This document shows positions 1 to 6,716 of a DNA stretch of 17,268 nucleotides, one piece after another. The notes under the pieces were generated by a model that had not been told where the DNA came from, did not search any database, and saw nothing but the letters and a program-made list of their open reading frames with translations. The translations under genes and the position numbers were made by a program. Position 1 is the stretch's first letter. Each line of letters begins with the position of its first letter. The DNA comes from an uncultured Pseudorhodobacter sp. (GTDB lineage Bacteria > Pseudomonadota > Alphaproteobacteria > Rhodobacterales > Rhodobacteraceae). The stretch lies in NCBI GenBank assembly GCA_937910975.1, contig CALEMZ010000201.1, forward strand, positions 1 to 17,268. Direction: 5' to 3'.

Positions 1-1
1 A

Positions 2-565
2 TCAACCTTGCTTGAGATGACAGGCGCTTACGCGGGTATTCTTAACGGCGGGTCGTCGGTACGACCTTACGGGCTGGTGGACCTGCGGCTGCGTGACGAT
101 GAAGTACCGCTTCTGGGCCAGGACGGCGGCATTGGCGAACGGGTGATTTCCGAGAACTCTGCACAATACCTGACCTATATGATGTATAAAGTGGTGGAAG
201 ATGGCACTGGCGCCCGCGCGCGCCTTCAGGGCCGACAAGCGGCAGGCAAGACCGGCACCACCTCGGCTGCTCGCGATGCCTGGTTCATCGGATTTACCGC
301 CGATTATGTGGTCGGGGTCTGGATGGGTTATGATGACAACACGCCGCTGAGCGGTGTCACGGGCGGTGGGTTGCCCGCTGAAATCTGGCATGAGGTGATG
401 GTCCGCGTCCACGAGGGCCTACCCGCCCGCCCCTTGCCAATGCTGATACCCGAACCGCGCCTGCCCCCGATTTCGCAATCCCAACATCCCGCCACGCCAC
501 AGCCCAGCAACGACCTCGCCGAACGCATCTTGCAAGAGGTGCTGGGTATCTTGGGAGGCAATTGA
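2..565 (+). CDS. mrcA: Class A penicillin-binding protein (PBP1A family), C-terminal part
   Basis: Class A PBPs polymerise glycan strands and cross-link peptides in the periplasm from an inner-membrane anchor. Only the end of the transpeptidase domain is in the window; the frame is open at the left edge, so the true start lies outside. What is visible is the TLLEMTGAYA stretch at the edge, the third transpeptidase motif KTGTT (bases 248-262), and the downstream run DAWFIGFTADYVVGVWMGYD, which is characteristic of this family. The serine nucleophile and SxN motifs must lie upstream. After the domain comes a proline-rich tail (about residues 140-170 of the visible part) that is probably flexible. 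No strong terminator follows the TGA. Family assignment is secure. PBP1A rather than PBP1C or another class A paralogue is inferred from the motif surroundings. Confidence 0.9.
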   Translation, partial: STLLEMTGAYAGILNGGSSVRPYGLVDLRLRDDEVPLLGQDGGIGERVISENSAQYLTYMMYKVVEDGTGARARLQGRQAAGKTGTTSAARDAWFIGFTADYVVGVWMGYDDNTPLSGVTGGGLPAEIWHEVMVRVHEGLPARPLPMLIPEPRLPPISQSQHPATPQPSNDLAERILQEVLGILGGN

Positions 566-650
566 AAACGGGGCCCGCAAGAACCGCTGGCGTAGAGACC
601 CAAAGCCAAGCTCCTAGGCCCATCAGAAATGCATAAATTCAGCTGCAGTT

Positions 651-662
651 TGTTCAGGAACA
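651..662. promoter_or_regulatory. 12-nt dyad, possible operator
   Basis: TGTTCAGGAACA is a perfect 5-2-5 inverted repeat in the AT-rich part of the 264-base gap between the PBP gene and the secretion ABC gene. It lies about 30 bases upstream of a weak promoter-like pair. It is not the alphaproteobacterial LexA box, which is a direct repeat of GTTC with a 7-base spacer. No regulator can be named. Confidence 0.2.
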
Positions 663-693
663 GATTTCCCTTTGGCAATTATTCACGCTAAAG

Positions 694-722
694 TTGAGTA
701 CTCTGATTTTCTTCGGCAGAAT
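694..722 (+). promoter_or_regulatory. Weak sigma-70-like promoter candidate for the type I secretion genes
   Basis: TTGAGT (694-699) and CAGAAT (717-722) are separated by 17 bases. Each box matches the consensus at four of six positions. It lies in the most AT-rich part of the gap and would give a leader of about 100 bases before the ABC gene at 830. It is the best candidate seen in this gap but not a strong one. Confidence 0.28.
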
Positions 723-740
723 TTAGGACGGCATCCCGCA

Positions 741-833
741 ATGACACTGCGCCACAGCAACGCCTGGGTTTTCAGCGCGATAATCCCTGCCAAATTGCGC
801 GACACCACTCAGAAGCGGATCGCAAAAGCATGA
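741..833 (+). CDS. Possible 30-aa upstream ORF coupled to the ABC transporter
   Basis: An ATG at 741 opens a 30-codon frame whose TGA (831-833) overlaps the ATG of the ABC gene (830) as ATGA. The peptide is basic towards its end (QKRIAKA) and resembles nothing I recognise. The nearest Shine-Dalgarno-like AGGA (725-728) is 12 bases before the ATG, which is long. The downstream ABC start has no recognisable Shine-Dalgarno of its own, so coupled reinitiation would explain its translation. The frame is short enough to occur by chance. The alternatives are that it is untranslated leader, or that the ABC gene is read from an unseen weak site. Confidence 0.25.
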   Translation: MTLRHSNAWVFSAIIPAKLRDTTQKRIAKA

Positions 834-2566
834 TTCAGCGGGAACATCGCGAGGGCCTGAAAGAACTCACCGATGCACGGCGCAAGGGCAGAACCCTTTA
901 CGTTCTGATCTTTGTGTTCAGCTTTTTCGTCAACCTGCTGATGCTGACCGGCCCGCTTTACATGCTTCAGGTCTATGACCGCGTGCTTGGCAGCCGCTCC
1001 GAAGAAACGCTGGTGGCGCTTTCGGTGTTGGTGCTGGTGCTGTTTGTCGCCATGGGCTTTCTTGATCATGCGCGCAACCGGGTGATCGCCCGCGTTGGTG
1101 CGCGATTTCAGGACACACTGGACAAACGTGTGTTTCAGGCAACTGTGCGCCGCCTTACCCTCGCCCCGAATGATCCCAATGCCTTGATCGCTCAGCGCGA
1201 TCTGGAGGCGGTGCAGCGCTACCTCTCCTCGCCCGTGCATCTGGCGTTCTTTGATATTCCATGGACGCCGCTTTTCGTGACCGCAATTTTCATCTTTCAC
1301 CCGGTCTTGGGCTGGTTTGCTGTCGTCGGGGGCATCTGCCTGATTGGCCTGACCTTTTTGAACCGCAGCATGACGCAAGCACCCCTGAGCCTTGCCAACC
1401 AAACCGCCACGCATGCTGACCGTTTGGCCGAAAGCCTGAAAGCCGAATCGGAAACGATGCATGCGCTTGGTATGGCCAATGCGAGCTTTAACCGCTGGCA
1501 AAAGGCACGTGGGGCAGCGTTGGCGGCCCACGTCACCTCCGCCGACGTGGGCGGAGTCTTTACCATTACCTCCAAAACCTTTCGCCTGTTTTTACAATCG
1601 GCGATGCTGGGTTTGGGGGCCTATCTGGTTTTGCAGGGTGAACTTAGCCCCGGTGCGATGATCGCTGGCACCATCCTTCTGGGCCGCGCCCTAGCCCCGA
1701 TTGAAGTGCTGGTTGGCCAGTGGGCGCTGCTGCAACGCTCGCAGGAAGGTTGGGCGCGCCTGGCGATCCTGCTCTCGGGGCAACCGCAGGAAGTTCCCAA
1801 AACCGCACTGCCACGGCCCCGCGCCATACATGATATCAACCAACTCACCGTCGTGCCCCCCGGTGCCAGCCAAGCGGCGCTGCGCATGGTGTCCTTTAAT
1901 GTGCAACCGGGGCAAGCCGTGGGCATCATCGGCCCCTCCGGTTCCGGCAAATCCACCCTCGCACGGGCGTTGATTGGCGTTTGGAGACCCGCGGGCGGAA
2001 AAATCCGCCTTGATGGGGCCACGCTGGACCAATATGATTCGGATGTCCTTGGCAGCTATATCGGCTACCTTCCGCAGCGTGTGTCACTATTCGATGGCAC
2101 CATCGCCGAAAACATCGCCCGCCTCGGGGAAGCACCCGACCCCGCGAAGATCGTCGATGCCGCCCGCCGCGCCGCTGCCCATGAAATGATCCTCAAACTT
2201 CCCGATGGCTATGACACCCACATCTCCACCATCGGCAGCAGGCTTTCGGGCGGGCAAATTCAGCGCATCGGCCTGGCCCGTGCACTTTTTGGCGACCCTG
2301 TTTTTTTGGTGCTGGATGAACCCAATTCAAACCTCGACAATGACGGCTCGCAAGCCCTGAACCAAGCGATCCGCGCGATGAAACAGGCGGGCAACGCCGT
2401 GCTTATCATGGCCCACCGCCCCGCCGCCATTCAGGAATGTGACATGCTCTTGGTGCTGGAAGATGGCGCGGGCCGTGCCTTTGGTCCGCGTGATCAGGTG
2501 CTGCGCGAGATCGTCAAAAACTACAATGAAATCACCCGCGCCGCCGGACCAGGAGGCGTCGCATGA
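830..2566 (+). CDS. Type I secretion system permease/ATPase (PrtD/HlyB family)
   Basis: Inner-membrane ABC exporter of a type I secretion machine, which with an adaptor and a TolC-like channel moves unfolded proteins from cytoplasm to outside in one step. The 578-aa product has an N-terminal membrane domain (about 20-320) opening with the PrtD-like NLLMLTGPLYMLQVYDRVL stretch, and a C-terminal ATPase. The ATPase has Walker A GPSGSGKST (368-376), Q-loop Q416, signature LSGGQ (472-476), Walker B VFLVLDEP (491-498) and switch H529. There is no N-terminal C39 peptidase domain, so it should not cleave a double-glycine leader. Start: the frame has no ATG, GTG or TTG between its upstream stop and 830. 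The gene overlaps the adaptor by ATGA. No substrate with RTX repeats and no TolC gene lies nearby, so the cargo is unknown. Confidence 0.93.
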   Translation: MIQREHREGLKELTDARRKGRTLYVLIFVFSFFVNLLMLTGPLYMLQVYDRVLGSRSEETLVALSVLVLVLFVAMGFLDHARNRVIARVGARFQDTLDKRVFQATVRRLTLAPNDPNALIAQRDLEAVQRYLSSPVHLAFFDIPWTPLFVTAIFIFHPVLGWFAVVGGICLIGLTFLNRSMTQAPLSLANQTATHADRLAESLKAESETMHALGMANASFNRWQKARGAALAAHVTSADVGGVFTITSKTFRLFLQSAMLGLGAYLVLQGELSPGAMIAGTILLGRALAPIEVLVGQWALLQRSQEGWARLAILLSGQPQEVPKTALPRPRAIHDINQLTVVPPGASQAALRMVSFNVQPGQAVGIIGPSGSGKSTLARALIGVWRPAGGKIRLDGATLDQYDSDVLGSYIGYLPQRVSLFDGTIAENIARLGEAPDPAKIVDAARRAAAHEMILKLPDGYDTHISTIGSRLSGGQIQRIGLARALFGDPVFLVLDEPNSNLDNDGSQALNQAIRAMKQAGNAVLIMAHRPAAIQECDMLLVLEDGAGRAFGPRDQVLREIVKNYNEITRAAGPGGVA

Positions 2567-3945
2567 CCCAGTTGAAACTGGCGGATCCGAAACCGGACGG
2601 CACACATCCCGCCACGACCGCAGCACCCAAAATTCCGGCAACAACTACACCGCAAGCGGCATGGTCGGTGCGCAAACCCGTGACCATCGGCCTTATCACC
2701 TTGTTTCTCCTCGTCGGCAGCTTTGGCGCGTGGAGTGTTATGGCAACCATCACAGGTGCCATCGTCGCCTCTGGCAGGATCGAGGTAGAGCAGAACCGCC
2801 AGATCGTGCAGCACCCTGATGGTGGCGTGGTGGAATCGATCCATGTCACCGAAAGCCAGACGGTCAAGGCGGGCGACCTGCTGCTCCGCCTTGATGGCGC
2901 TGCGATTAAATCCGAACTCGCCATCGTCGAAGGCCAGTTCTATGAAATTCTCGCGCGCCGCGGGCGGCTTGAGGCCGAACGCGACGACAAGAAGGCCATT
3001 ACCTTCCTCCCCGAACTGGTGGCGATTGCCGCCAACCGCGCTGATGTGGCTGAACTGATCGAAGGCCAGCGTCGCCTCTTTTCTGCGCGCGCGGAAACCC
3101 TCGCCCAGCAAGCCAATCAATTAGCCAAACGCAGCGGCCAGATCACCAGTCAGATCACCGGCATCGACGCACAGGCCAACGCTCTCACCTTGCAACTTGG
3201 CCTCATCAACCAAGAACGCGCCTCCCAGCAGGAATTGCTCGACAAGGGCCTCGCGCAGGCCAGCCGCGTTCTGGCCCTGCAACGGGAAACCGCGCGCCTT
3301 GATGGCCAGGTCGGCGAACTCACCGCTACCCGCGCACAATCCGAAGGCCGCATCACCGAGATCGATATCGAAGTGCTTCGCCTCGCTGCCTCCCGCCGCG
3401 AAGAGGCCAATAGCCAATTGCGCGATATCGGTTACCGTGAGCTGGAACTGGCTGAACGCCGCCGGGCCCTGATCGAACGTGTCGCGCGGCTGGATATTCT
3501 GGCCCCGGTGTCAGGCATAGTTCTGGGCCTTCAGGTCACCACTCCGCGTGCCGTGCTGCGCCCGGCCGATCCCGCGCTCTACCTGATCCCGCAAGATCGT
3601 CCGCTCGTCATCGCAGCCCAAGTGCAACCCTTTCATATTGACCAGATCAGCATCGGGCAGCCGGTTACGCTGGTGTTCTCCGCCTTCCCGTCGCGCACTA
3701 CGCCGGAACTCTCGGGCCATATCACCGTGGTTTCCGCCGATGCTCTCGTCGATCAGCGCACACAAATGTCCTATTACCGGGTTGAGATAGTCCCCGATGA
3801 AGGCGAGATAGAAAAGCTCGAAGGCCTCACCCTGATCCCCGGCATGCCGGTGGAGGCGTTTATTCGCACCGATGAACGCACGCCGTTGGCCTATCTGCTC
3901 AAGCCCTTCACGGATTACTTCGCGCGGGCGTTCCGAGAAAGTTGA
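2563..3945 (+). CDS. HlyD/PrtE-family type I secretion periplasmic adaptor
   Basis: Membrane-fusion protein linking the ABC exporter to an outer-membrane channel. The 460-aa length is usual for the family. A short cytoplasmic tail precedes one membrane segment (about 40-62). Then comes the lipoyl/barrel-sandwich half beginning GRIEVEQNRQIVQHPDGGVV (about 71-90), followed by a long, charged, heptad-rich coiled coil (about 130-310). The second sandwich half begins at RLDILAPVSGIVLGL, and a C-terminal beta-barrel ends in an aromatic tail. Its ATG overlaps the ABC stop as ATGA, and a perfect AGGAGG (2551-2556) lies at good spacing, so the adaptor should be translated efficiently by itself. The pair is clearly one operon. 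A third component, the TolC-like channel, is not in the window. Confidence 0.94.
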   Translation: MTQLKLADPKPDGTHPATTAAPKIPATTTPQAAWSVRKPVTIGLITLFLLVGSFGAWSVMATITGAIVASGRIEVEQNRQIVQHPDGGVVESIHVTESQTVKAGDLLLRLDGAAIKSELAIVEGQFYEILARRGRLEAERDDKKAITFLPELVAIAANRADVAELIEGQRRLFSARAETLAQQANQLAKRSGQITSQITGIDAQANALTLQLGLINQERASQQELLDKGLAQASRVLALQRETARLDGQVGELTATRAQSEGRITEIDIEVLRLAASRREEANSQLRDIGYRELELAERRRALIERVARLDILAPVSGIVLGLQVTTPRAVLRPADPALYLIPQDRPLVIAAQVQPFHIDQISIGQPVTLVFSAFPSRTTPELSGHITVVSADALVDQRTQMSYYRVEIVPDEGEIEKLEGLTLIPGMPVEAFIRTDERTPLAYLLKPFTDYFARAFRES

Positions 3946-3970
3946 CCTCGCTGATCCCAACGGCTGAATT
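3942..3970 (+). promoter_or_regulatory. Possible promoter before the RidA-family gene
   Basis: TTGACC (3942-3947, overlapping the adaptor stop codon) is followed after 17 bases by TGAATT (3965-3970), within the AT-rich TGAATTTATATTTC. The -35 is five of six to consensus. The -10 is poor, and TATATT at 3971 would need a 23-base spacer. It would let the RidA-led gene run be transcribed separately from the secretion pair. Confidence 0.27.
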
Positions 3971-4031
3971 TATATTTCACCATGACCGGGAAACACAGTA
4001 GGTTCGCGTCAAAAGACTGGAAAGGACGACC

Positions 4032-4505
4032 ATGACCGCCGAACCCAACGCCGAATCCCGCCTCGCCGAACGCGGCATCACCCTGCCTAACGCCCCAGCC
4101 CCAGCCGCAAATTACGTGCCCTTCGTGCTTTCGGGCAGCACGCTCTATGTCTCAGGCCAGATCAGCCAGAACGAAAACGGTCTGATCAAGGGTCGCTTGG
4201 GCGATGGGATGAGCATTGAAGACGGTGCCGCCGCCGCCCAGCGCTGCGCCATCAGCCTGCTAGCGCAGGTCCGCGCGGCTTGTGACGGCGATCTCACGCG
4301 CCTTGTCCGGGTGCTGAAGCTGACAGGCTTCGTCAACTCCACCGCCGATTTCACCGATCAGCCCAAAGTCATCAATGGGGCGTCCGATTTCTTGGTCGAC
4401 ATCCTCGGCGAGGCCGGCCGCCACGCCCGCTCTGCCGTCTCCGCCGCCGCCCTTCCCCTCGGTGTCGCTGTGGAAATCGAAGGTGTCTTCGAGATCAAGG
4501 CCTGA
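4032..4505 (+). CDS. RidA (YjgF/YER057c/UK114) family protein
   Basis: RidA proteins are small trimeric cytosolic enzymes. Canonical members deaminate reactive enamine/imine intermediates released by PLP enzymes. This 157-aa product is longer than canonical RidA (about 128 aa) and belongs to a divergent branch with the pattern AGRHARSAVSAAALPLGVAV. R133 is at the position of the substrate-binding arginine of RidA, and E150 lies in the closing strand VEIEGVFEI. The N-terminal LYVSGQI strand is also typical. Start: ATG preceded by GAAAGGAC with normal spacing. It begins a same-strand run with a phosphodiesterase and a FemAB-like protein, an arrangement I associate with this family of organisms. 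Whether this branch retains imine deaminase activity cannot be judged from sequence. Confidence 0.9.
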   Translation: MTAEPNAESRLAERGITLPNAPAPAANYVPFVLSGSTLYVSGQISQNENGLIKGRLGDGMSIEDGAAAAQRCAISLLAQVRAACDGDLTRLVRVLKLTGFVNSTADFTDQPKVINGASDFLVDILGEAGRHARSAVSAAALPLGVAVEIEGVFEIKA

Positions 4506-4514
4506 CGCCCTATC

Positions 4515-4590
4515 TCATCTATTCAAAAATATCCTCGGGGGGGTGGGTTTGGCGCAGCCAAATCCACATTGGGGGGCAGACAGCGCCCCA
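4515..4590. repeat. Structured intergenic element: 20-nt repeat unit followed by two hairpins
   Basis: The element begins with TCATCTATTCAAAAATATCC (4515-4534), identical to 13118-13137, then a G-rich run. A hairpin follows at 4543-4567, with an 11-bp stem (one G-U pair on the + strand) and a GCA loop, and then a second G/C-rich imperfect hairpin at 4570-4590 (7 of 8 pairs). No T-run follows on the + strand, so it is not a classical intrinsic terminator for the RidA gene. It occupies almost all of the 111-base gap before the phosphodiesterase. It resembles a dispersed intergenic repeat family. It could attenuate transcription or protect a processed 3' end. Confidence 0.6.
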
Positions 4591-4616
4591 TCCCCCTCAC
4601 CAAAAACGGATCCGCC

Positions 4617-5387
4617 ATGCCTCCTGTCTTGCACCCCGACTTTCTGATCAAACCCATCGCACATCGCGCGCTGCATGATCTGGCCAAGGGCCGCCCCGAA
4701 AACTCCCGCGCCGCGATACGTGCCGCAATCAAGGCAGGCTATGGCATCGAGATTGATTTGCAACTATCCCGCGATGGTCAGGTCATGGTCTTTCATGATG
4801 AAACGTTGGACCGGCTGACGATGGAAACCGGCCCGCTTAACCAACGCAGCGCCGCCGAGTTGTCTAAGATCCCGCTACGCGGCGCGAATGAGACCATCCC
4901 CACCCTGACTGAGGTGCTGAAACTGGTCGCGGGCCGCGCGCCTTTGCTCATCGAAATCAAAGACCAGCAAGGCGAGCTTGGCCCCACCGATGGCAAGCTG
5001 GAAGCCGCGACCGCCGCCGCGCTTGCCAATTACACCGGCCCCGTGGCGCTGATGTCCTTCAACCCCAATACGGTCATCACTATGGCCCGCCTCGCGCCGG
5101 GCATCCCGCGCGGCATCACCACATCCTCCTTTGACCCTGCCGAATGGCAACCCATCGCGCCCGCGACCTGTGATCGCCTGCGCGCCATCCCCGATTACGA
5201 ACATACGCAGTCCTGTTTCATCTCGCATGAAACGAATGATCTGGAAAACCCGCGCGTGGCCGCACTGCGCCAACAAGGGGCCACCATCCTGTGCTGGACG
5301 ATCACCTCGCCGGAAGCCGAGGCAAAGGCCCGCGAAGTTGCCCAGAATATAACATTTGAAAATTACCTCGCCCCGCACCCGGTCTGA
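4617..5387 (+). CDS. Glycerophosphodiester phosphodiesterase family protein
   Basis: Hydrolyses glycerophosphodiesters (phospholipid head-group remnants) to glycerol 3-phosphate and an alcohol. From the ATG at 4617 the product is 256 aa with the family signature in order: AHR (H16, R17), PEN (27-29, catalytic E28), EID (45-47), HDE (60-62, catalytic H60) and metal-side IEIK (112-115). Late LCWTI closes the TIM barrel. No signal peptide or membrane segment is visible, so it is probably cytoplasmic and may act on recycled lipid head groups. The frame is open upstream to a TTG at 4569, but those 16 codons lie inside the second hairpin of the intergenic element and lack family similarity, so I prefer 4617. 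Ribosome-binding site is weak (ACGGA). Gap to the next gene is 32 bases. Confidence 0.9.
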   Translation: MPPVLHPDFLIKPIAHRALHDLAKGRPENSRAAIRAAIKAGYGIEIDLQLSRDGQVMVFHDETLDRLTMETGPLNQRSAAELSKIPLRGANETIPTLTEVLKLVAGRAPLLIEIKDQQGELGPTDGKLEAATAAALANYTGPVALMSFNPNTVITMARLAPGIPRGITTSSFDPAEWQPIAPATCDRLRAIPDYEHTQSCFISHETNDLENPRVAALRQQGATILCWTITSPEAEAKAREVAQNITFENYLAPHPV

Positions 5388-5419
5388 CATTCCGCGCCGC
5401 GACCCACAAAAAGGTTCAC

Positions 5420-6595
5420 ATGGCCGAGATCGAAATCACCCTGCTTGCCGCCTTCGCCGAGATACCGGCGCAGGAATGGGACGCGCTGGCCTGCCCAGAA
5501 ACGGTCAGCGGCGGCAGGCCGGTTGATCCTTTCACCACGCATCGCTTCTTCATGGCACTGGAAAGCTCCGGTTCCATCGGTGTGCGCAGCGGTTGGCAGC
5601 CACGCCCGCTCGTCGCGCGCCAAAACGGGCAGGCCATCGCCGCCATGCCGATGTTTGCCAAGAACCACAGCCAAGGCGAGTATATCTTCGACCACAACTG
5701 GGCCCAAGCCTATGAGCGCGCTGGCGGCAATTATTACCCCAAACTGCAAGTGGCGGTGCCCTTCACCCCCGCCACAGGTCGTCGCTTTCTCACATTGCCG
5801 GGGATGGAAGAAACTGGCACCGCCGCCCTGATCGCGGGGGCCACGCAAGTGGCGCAGCAAAACCGCCTCTCCTCGCTGCACATCACCTTTTGCACAGCGG
5901 ATGAGGCCGCGCGCGGGGCCGATCTCGGCCTGATGCACCGCATCACCCAGCAATATCACTGGCACAACAATGGCTACGCTGGGTTTGAGGATTTCCTCGC
6001 ACAGCTTTCCTCGCGCAAGCGCAAGGCCATCCGCAAGGAGCGCCAAACCGCCAATGATGCGGGCCTCGAGATTCTAAGCCTCACCGGCGATGCAATCCTG
6101 CCCGAACATTGGGATGCCTTCTGGCAGTTTTACCAAGACACGGGCGCACGCAAATGGGGCACGCCCTACCTCACCCGCGCCGCCTTCACCGCCTTTCAGG
6201 CCACGATGCGCGAGGATATTCTTTTGGTACTGGCCTTCCGCGATGGCCGCCCCATCGCAGGCGCGCTCAACTTCATTGGCCGCGATACGCTCTTTGGCCG
6301 CTACTGGGGCTGCACCGAGGATCACCCATGCCTGCATTTCGAGCTCTGCTATTACCGCGCGATTGATTGGGCCATCGCCAACGGGCTGCAAAGGGTGGAG
6401 GCTGGCGCGCAGGGCGACCATAAGCTGGCGCGCGGCTACCTGCCCGTCCCCGTCCATTCCCTGCATTGGATCGCTAACGAAGGCTTTGCCCGCGCCGTGG
6501 CCGATTATTTGGAGGCCGAGCGCAGCGCCGTGACTGAAGATATCGAAGTGCTCACCGCCTACGGCCCCTTCCGCCGCACCACATCCGAAGACTGA
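5420..6595 (+). CDS. COG3146/DUF482 FemAB-like (GNAT-fold) acyltransferase
   Basis: A 391-aa protein of the COG3146 family, often labelled 'peptidogalycan biosynthesis protein'. Structurally related proteins have a FemAB/GNAT-type fold and some transfer amino acids from aminoacyl-tRNA, but the reaction of this family is not established. Visible family marks are the FTTHRFFMALE region (about 34-45), FDHNWAQAYE (about 92-101), NYYPKLQVAVPFTPATGRR, the very basic SSRKRKAIRKERQ (about 197-209), the GRYWGCTE centre and the C-terminal RVEAGAQGDHKLARGY. No signal peptide or membrane segment. AAAAAGG stands before the ATG. Position after a phosphodiesterase suggests an envelope or lipid-related job, which is inference only. 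Confidence 0.88.
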   Translation: MAEIEITLLAAFAEIPAQEWDALACPETVSGGRPVDPFTTHRFFMALESSGSIGVRSGWQPRPLVARQNGQAIAAMPMFAKNHSQGEYIFDHNWAQAYERAGGNYYPKLQVAVPFTPATGRRFLTLPGMEETGTAALIAGATQVAQQNRLSSLHITFCTADEAARGADLGLMHRITQQYHWHNNGYAGFEDFLAQLSSRKRKAIRKERQTANDAGLEILSLTGDAILPEHWDAFWQFYQDTGARKWGTPYLTRAAFTAFQATMREDILLVLAFRDGRPIAGALNFIGRDTLFGRYWGCTEDHPCLHFELCYYRAIDWAIANGLQRVEAGAQGDHKLARGYLPVPVHSLHWIANEGFARAVADYLEAERSAVTEDIEVLTAYGPFRRTTSED

Positions 6596-6644
6596 CAAAC
6601 CCGCGCGCACATGGCACAGTGGCGCAAACACCTATGAGGCAGCC

Positions 6645-6716
6645 ATGTCCCTGACCCTTTGCATCAACCCCATGTCCCGCGGCGGCCCCGCCCTCATGCC
6701 ACAAAACCCCAGATGA
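6645..6716 (+). CDS. Possible 23-aa upstream ORF coupled to the pterin dehydratase
   Basis: An ATG at 6645 is preceded by GAGG (6636-6639) at suitable spacing and opens 23 codons. Its TGA (6714-6716) overlaps the ATG of the dehydratase gene (6713) as ATGA. The dehydratase start itself has no Shine-Dalgarno (ACAAAACCCCAG precedes it). The peptide (starting MSLTLCINPM) has no recognised family. Either it is a translated coupling peptide, or the dehydratase is read from another site. Confidence 0.35.
   Translation: MSLTLCINPMSRGGPALMPQNPR

Noticed and set aside
809..1531. Minus-strand open frame of 240 codons opposite the ABC transporter
   Set aside because: Histidine-, lysine- and glutamine-rich shadow of the membrane-domain coding region with no recognisable domain.
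4569..4616. TTG-initiated N-terminal extension of the phosphodiesterase
   Set aside because: It would be encoded within the second hairpin of the intergenic element and has no family similarity. The ATG at 4617 fits the family N-terminus.
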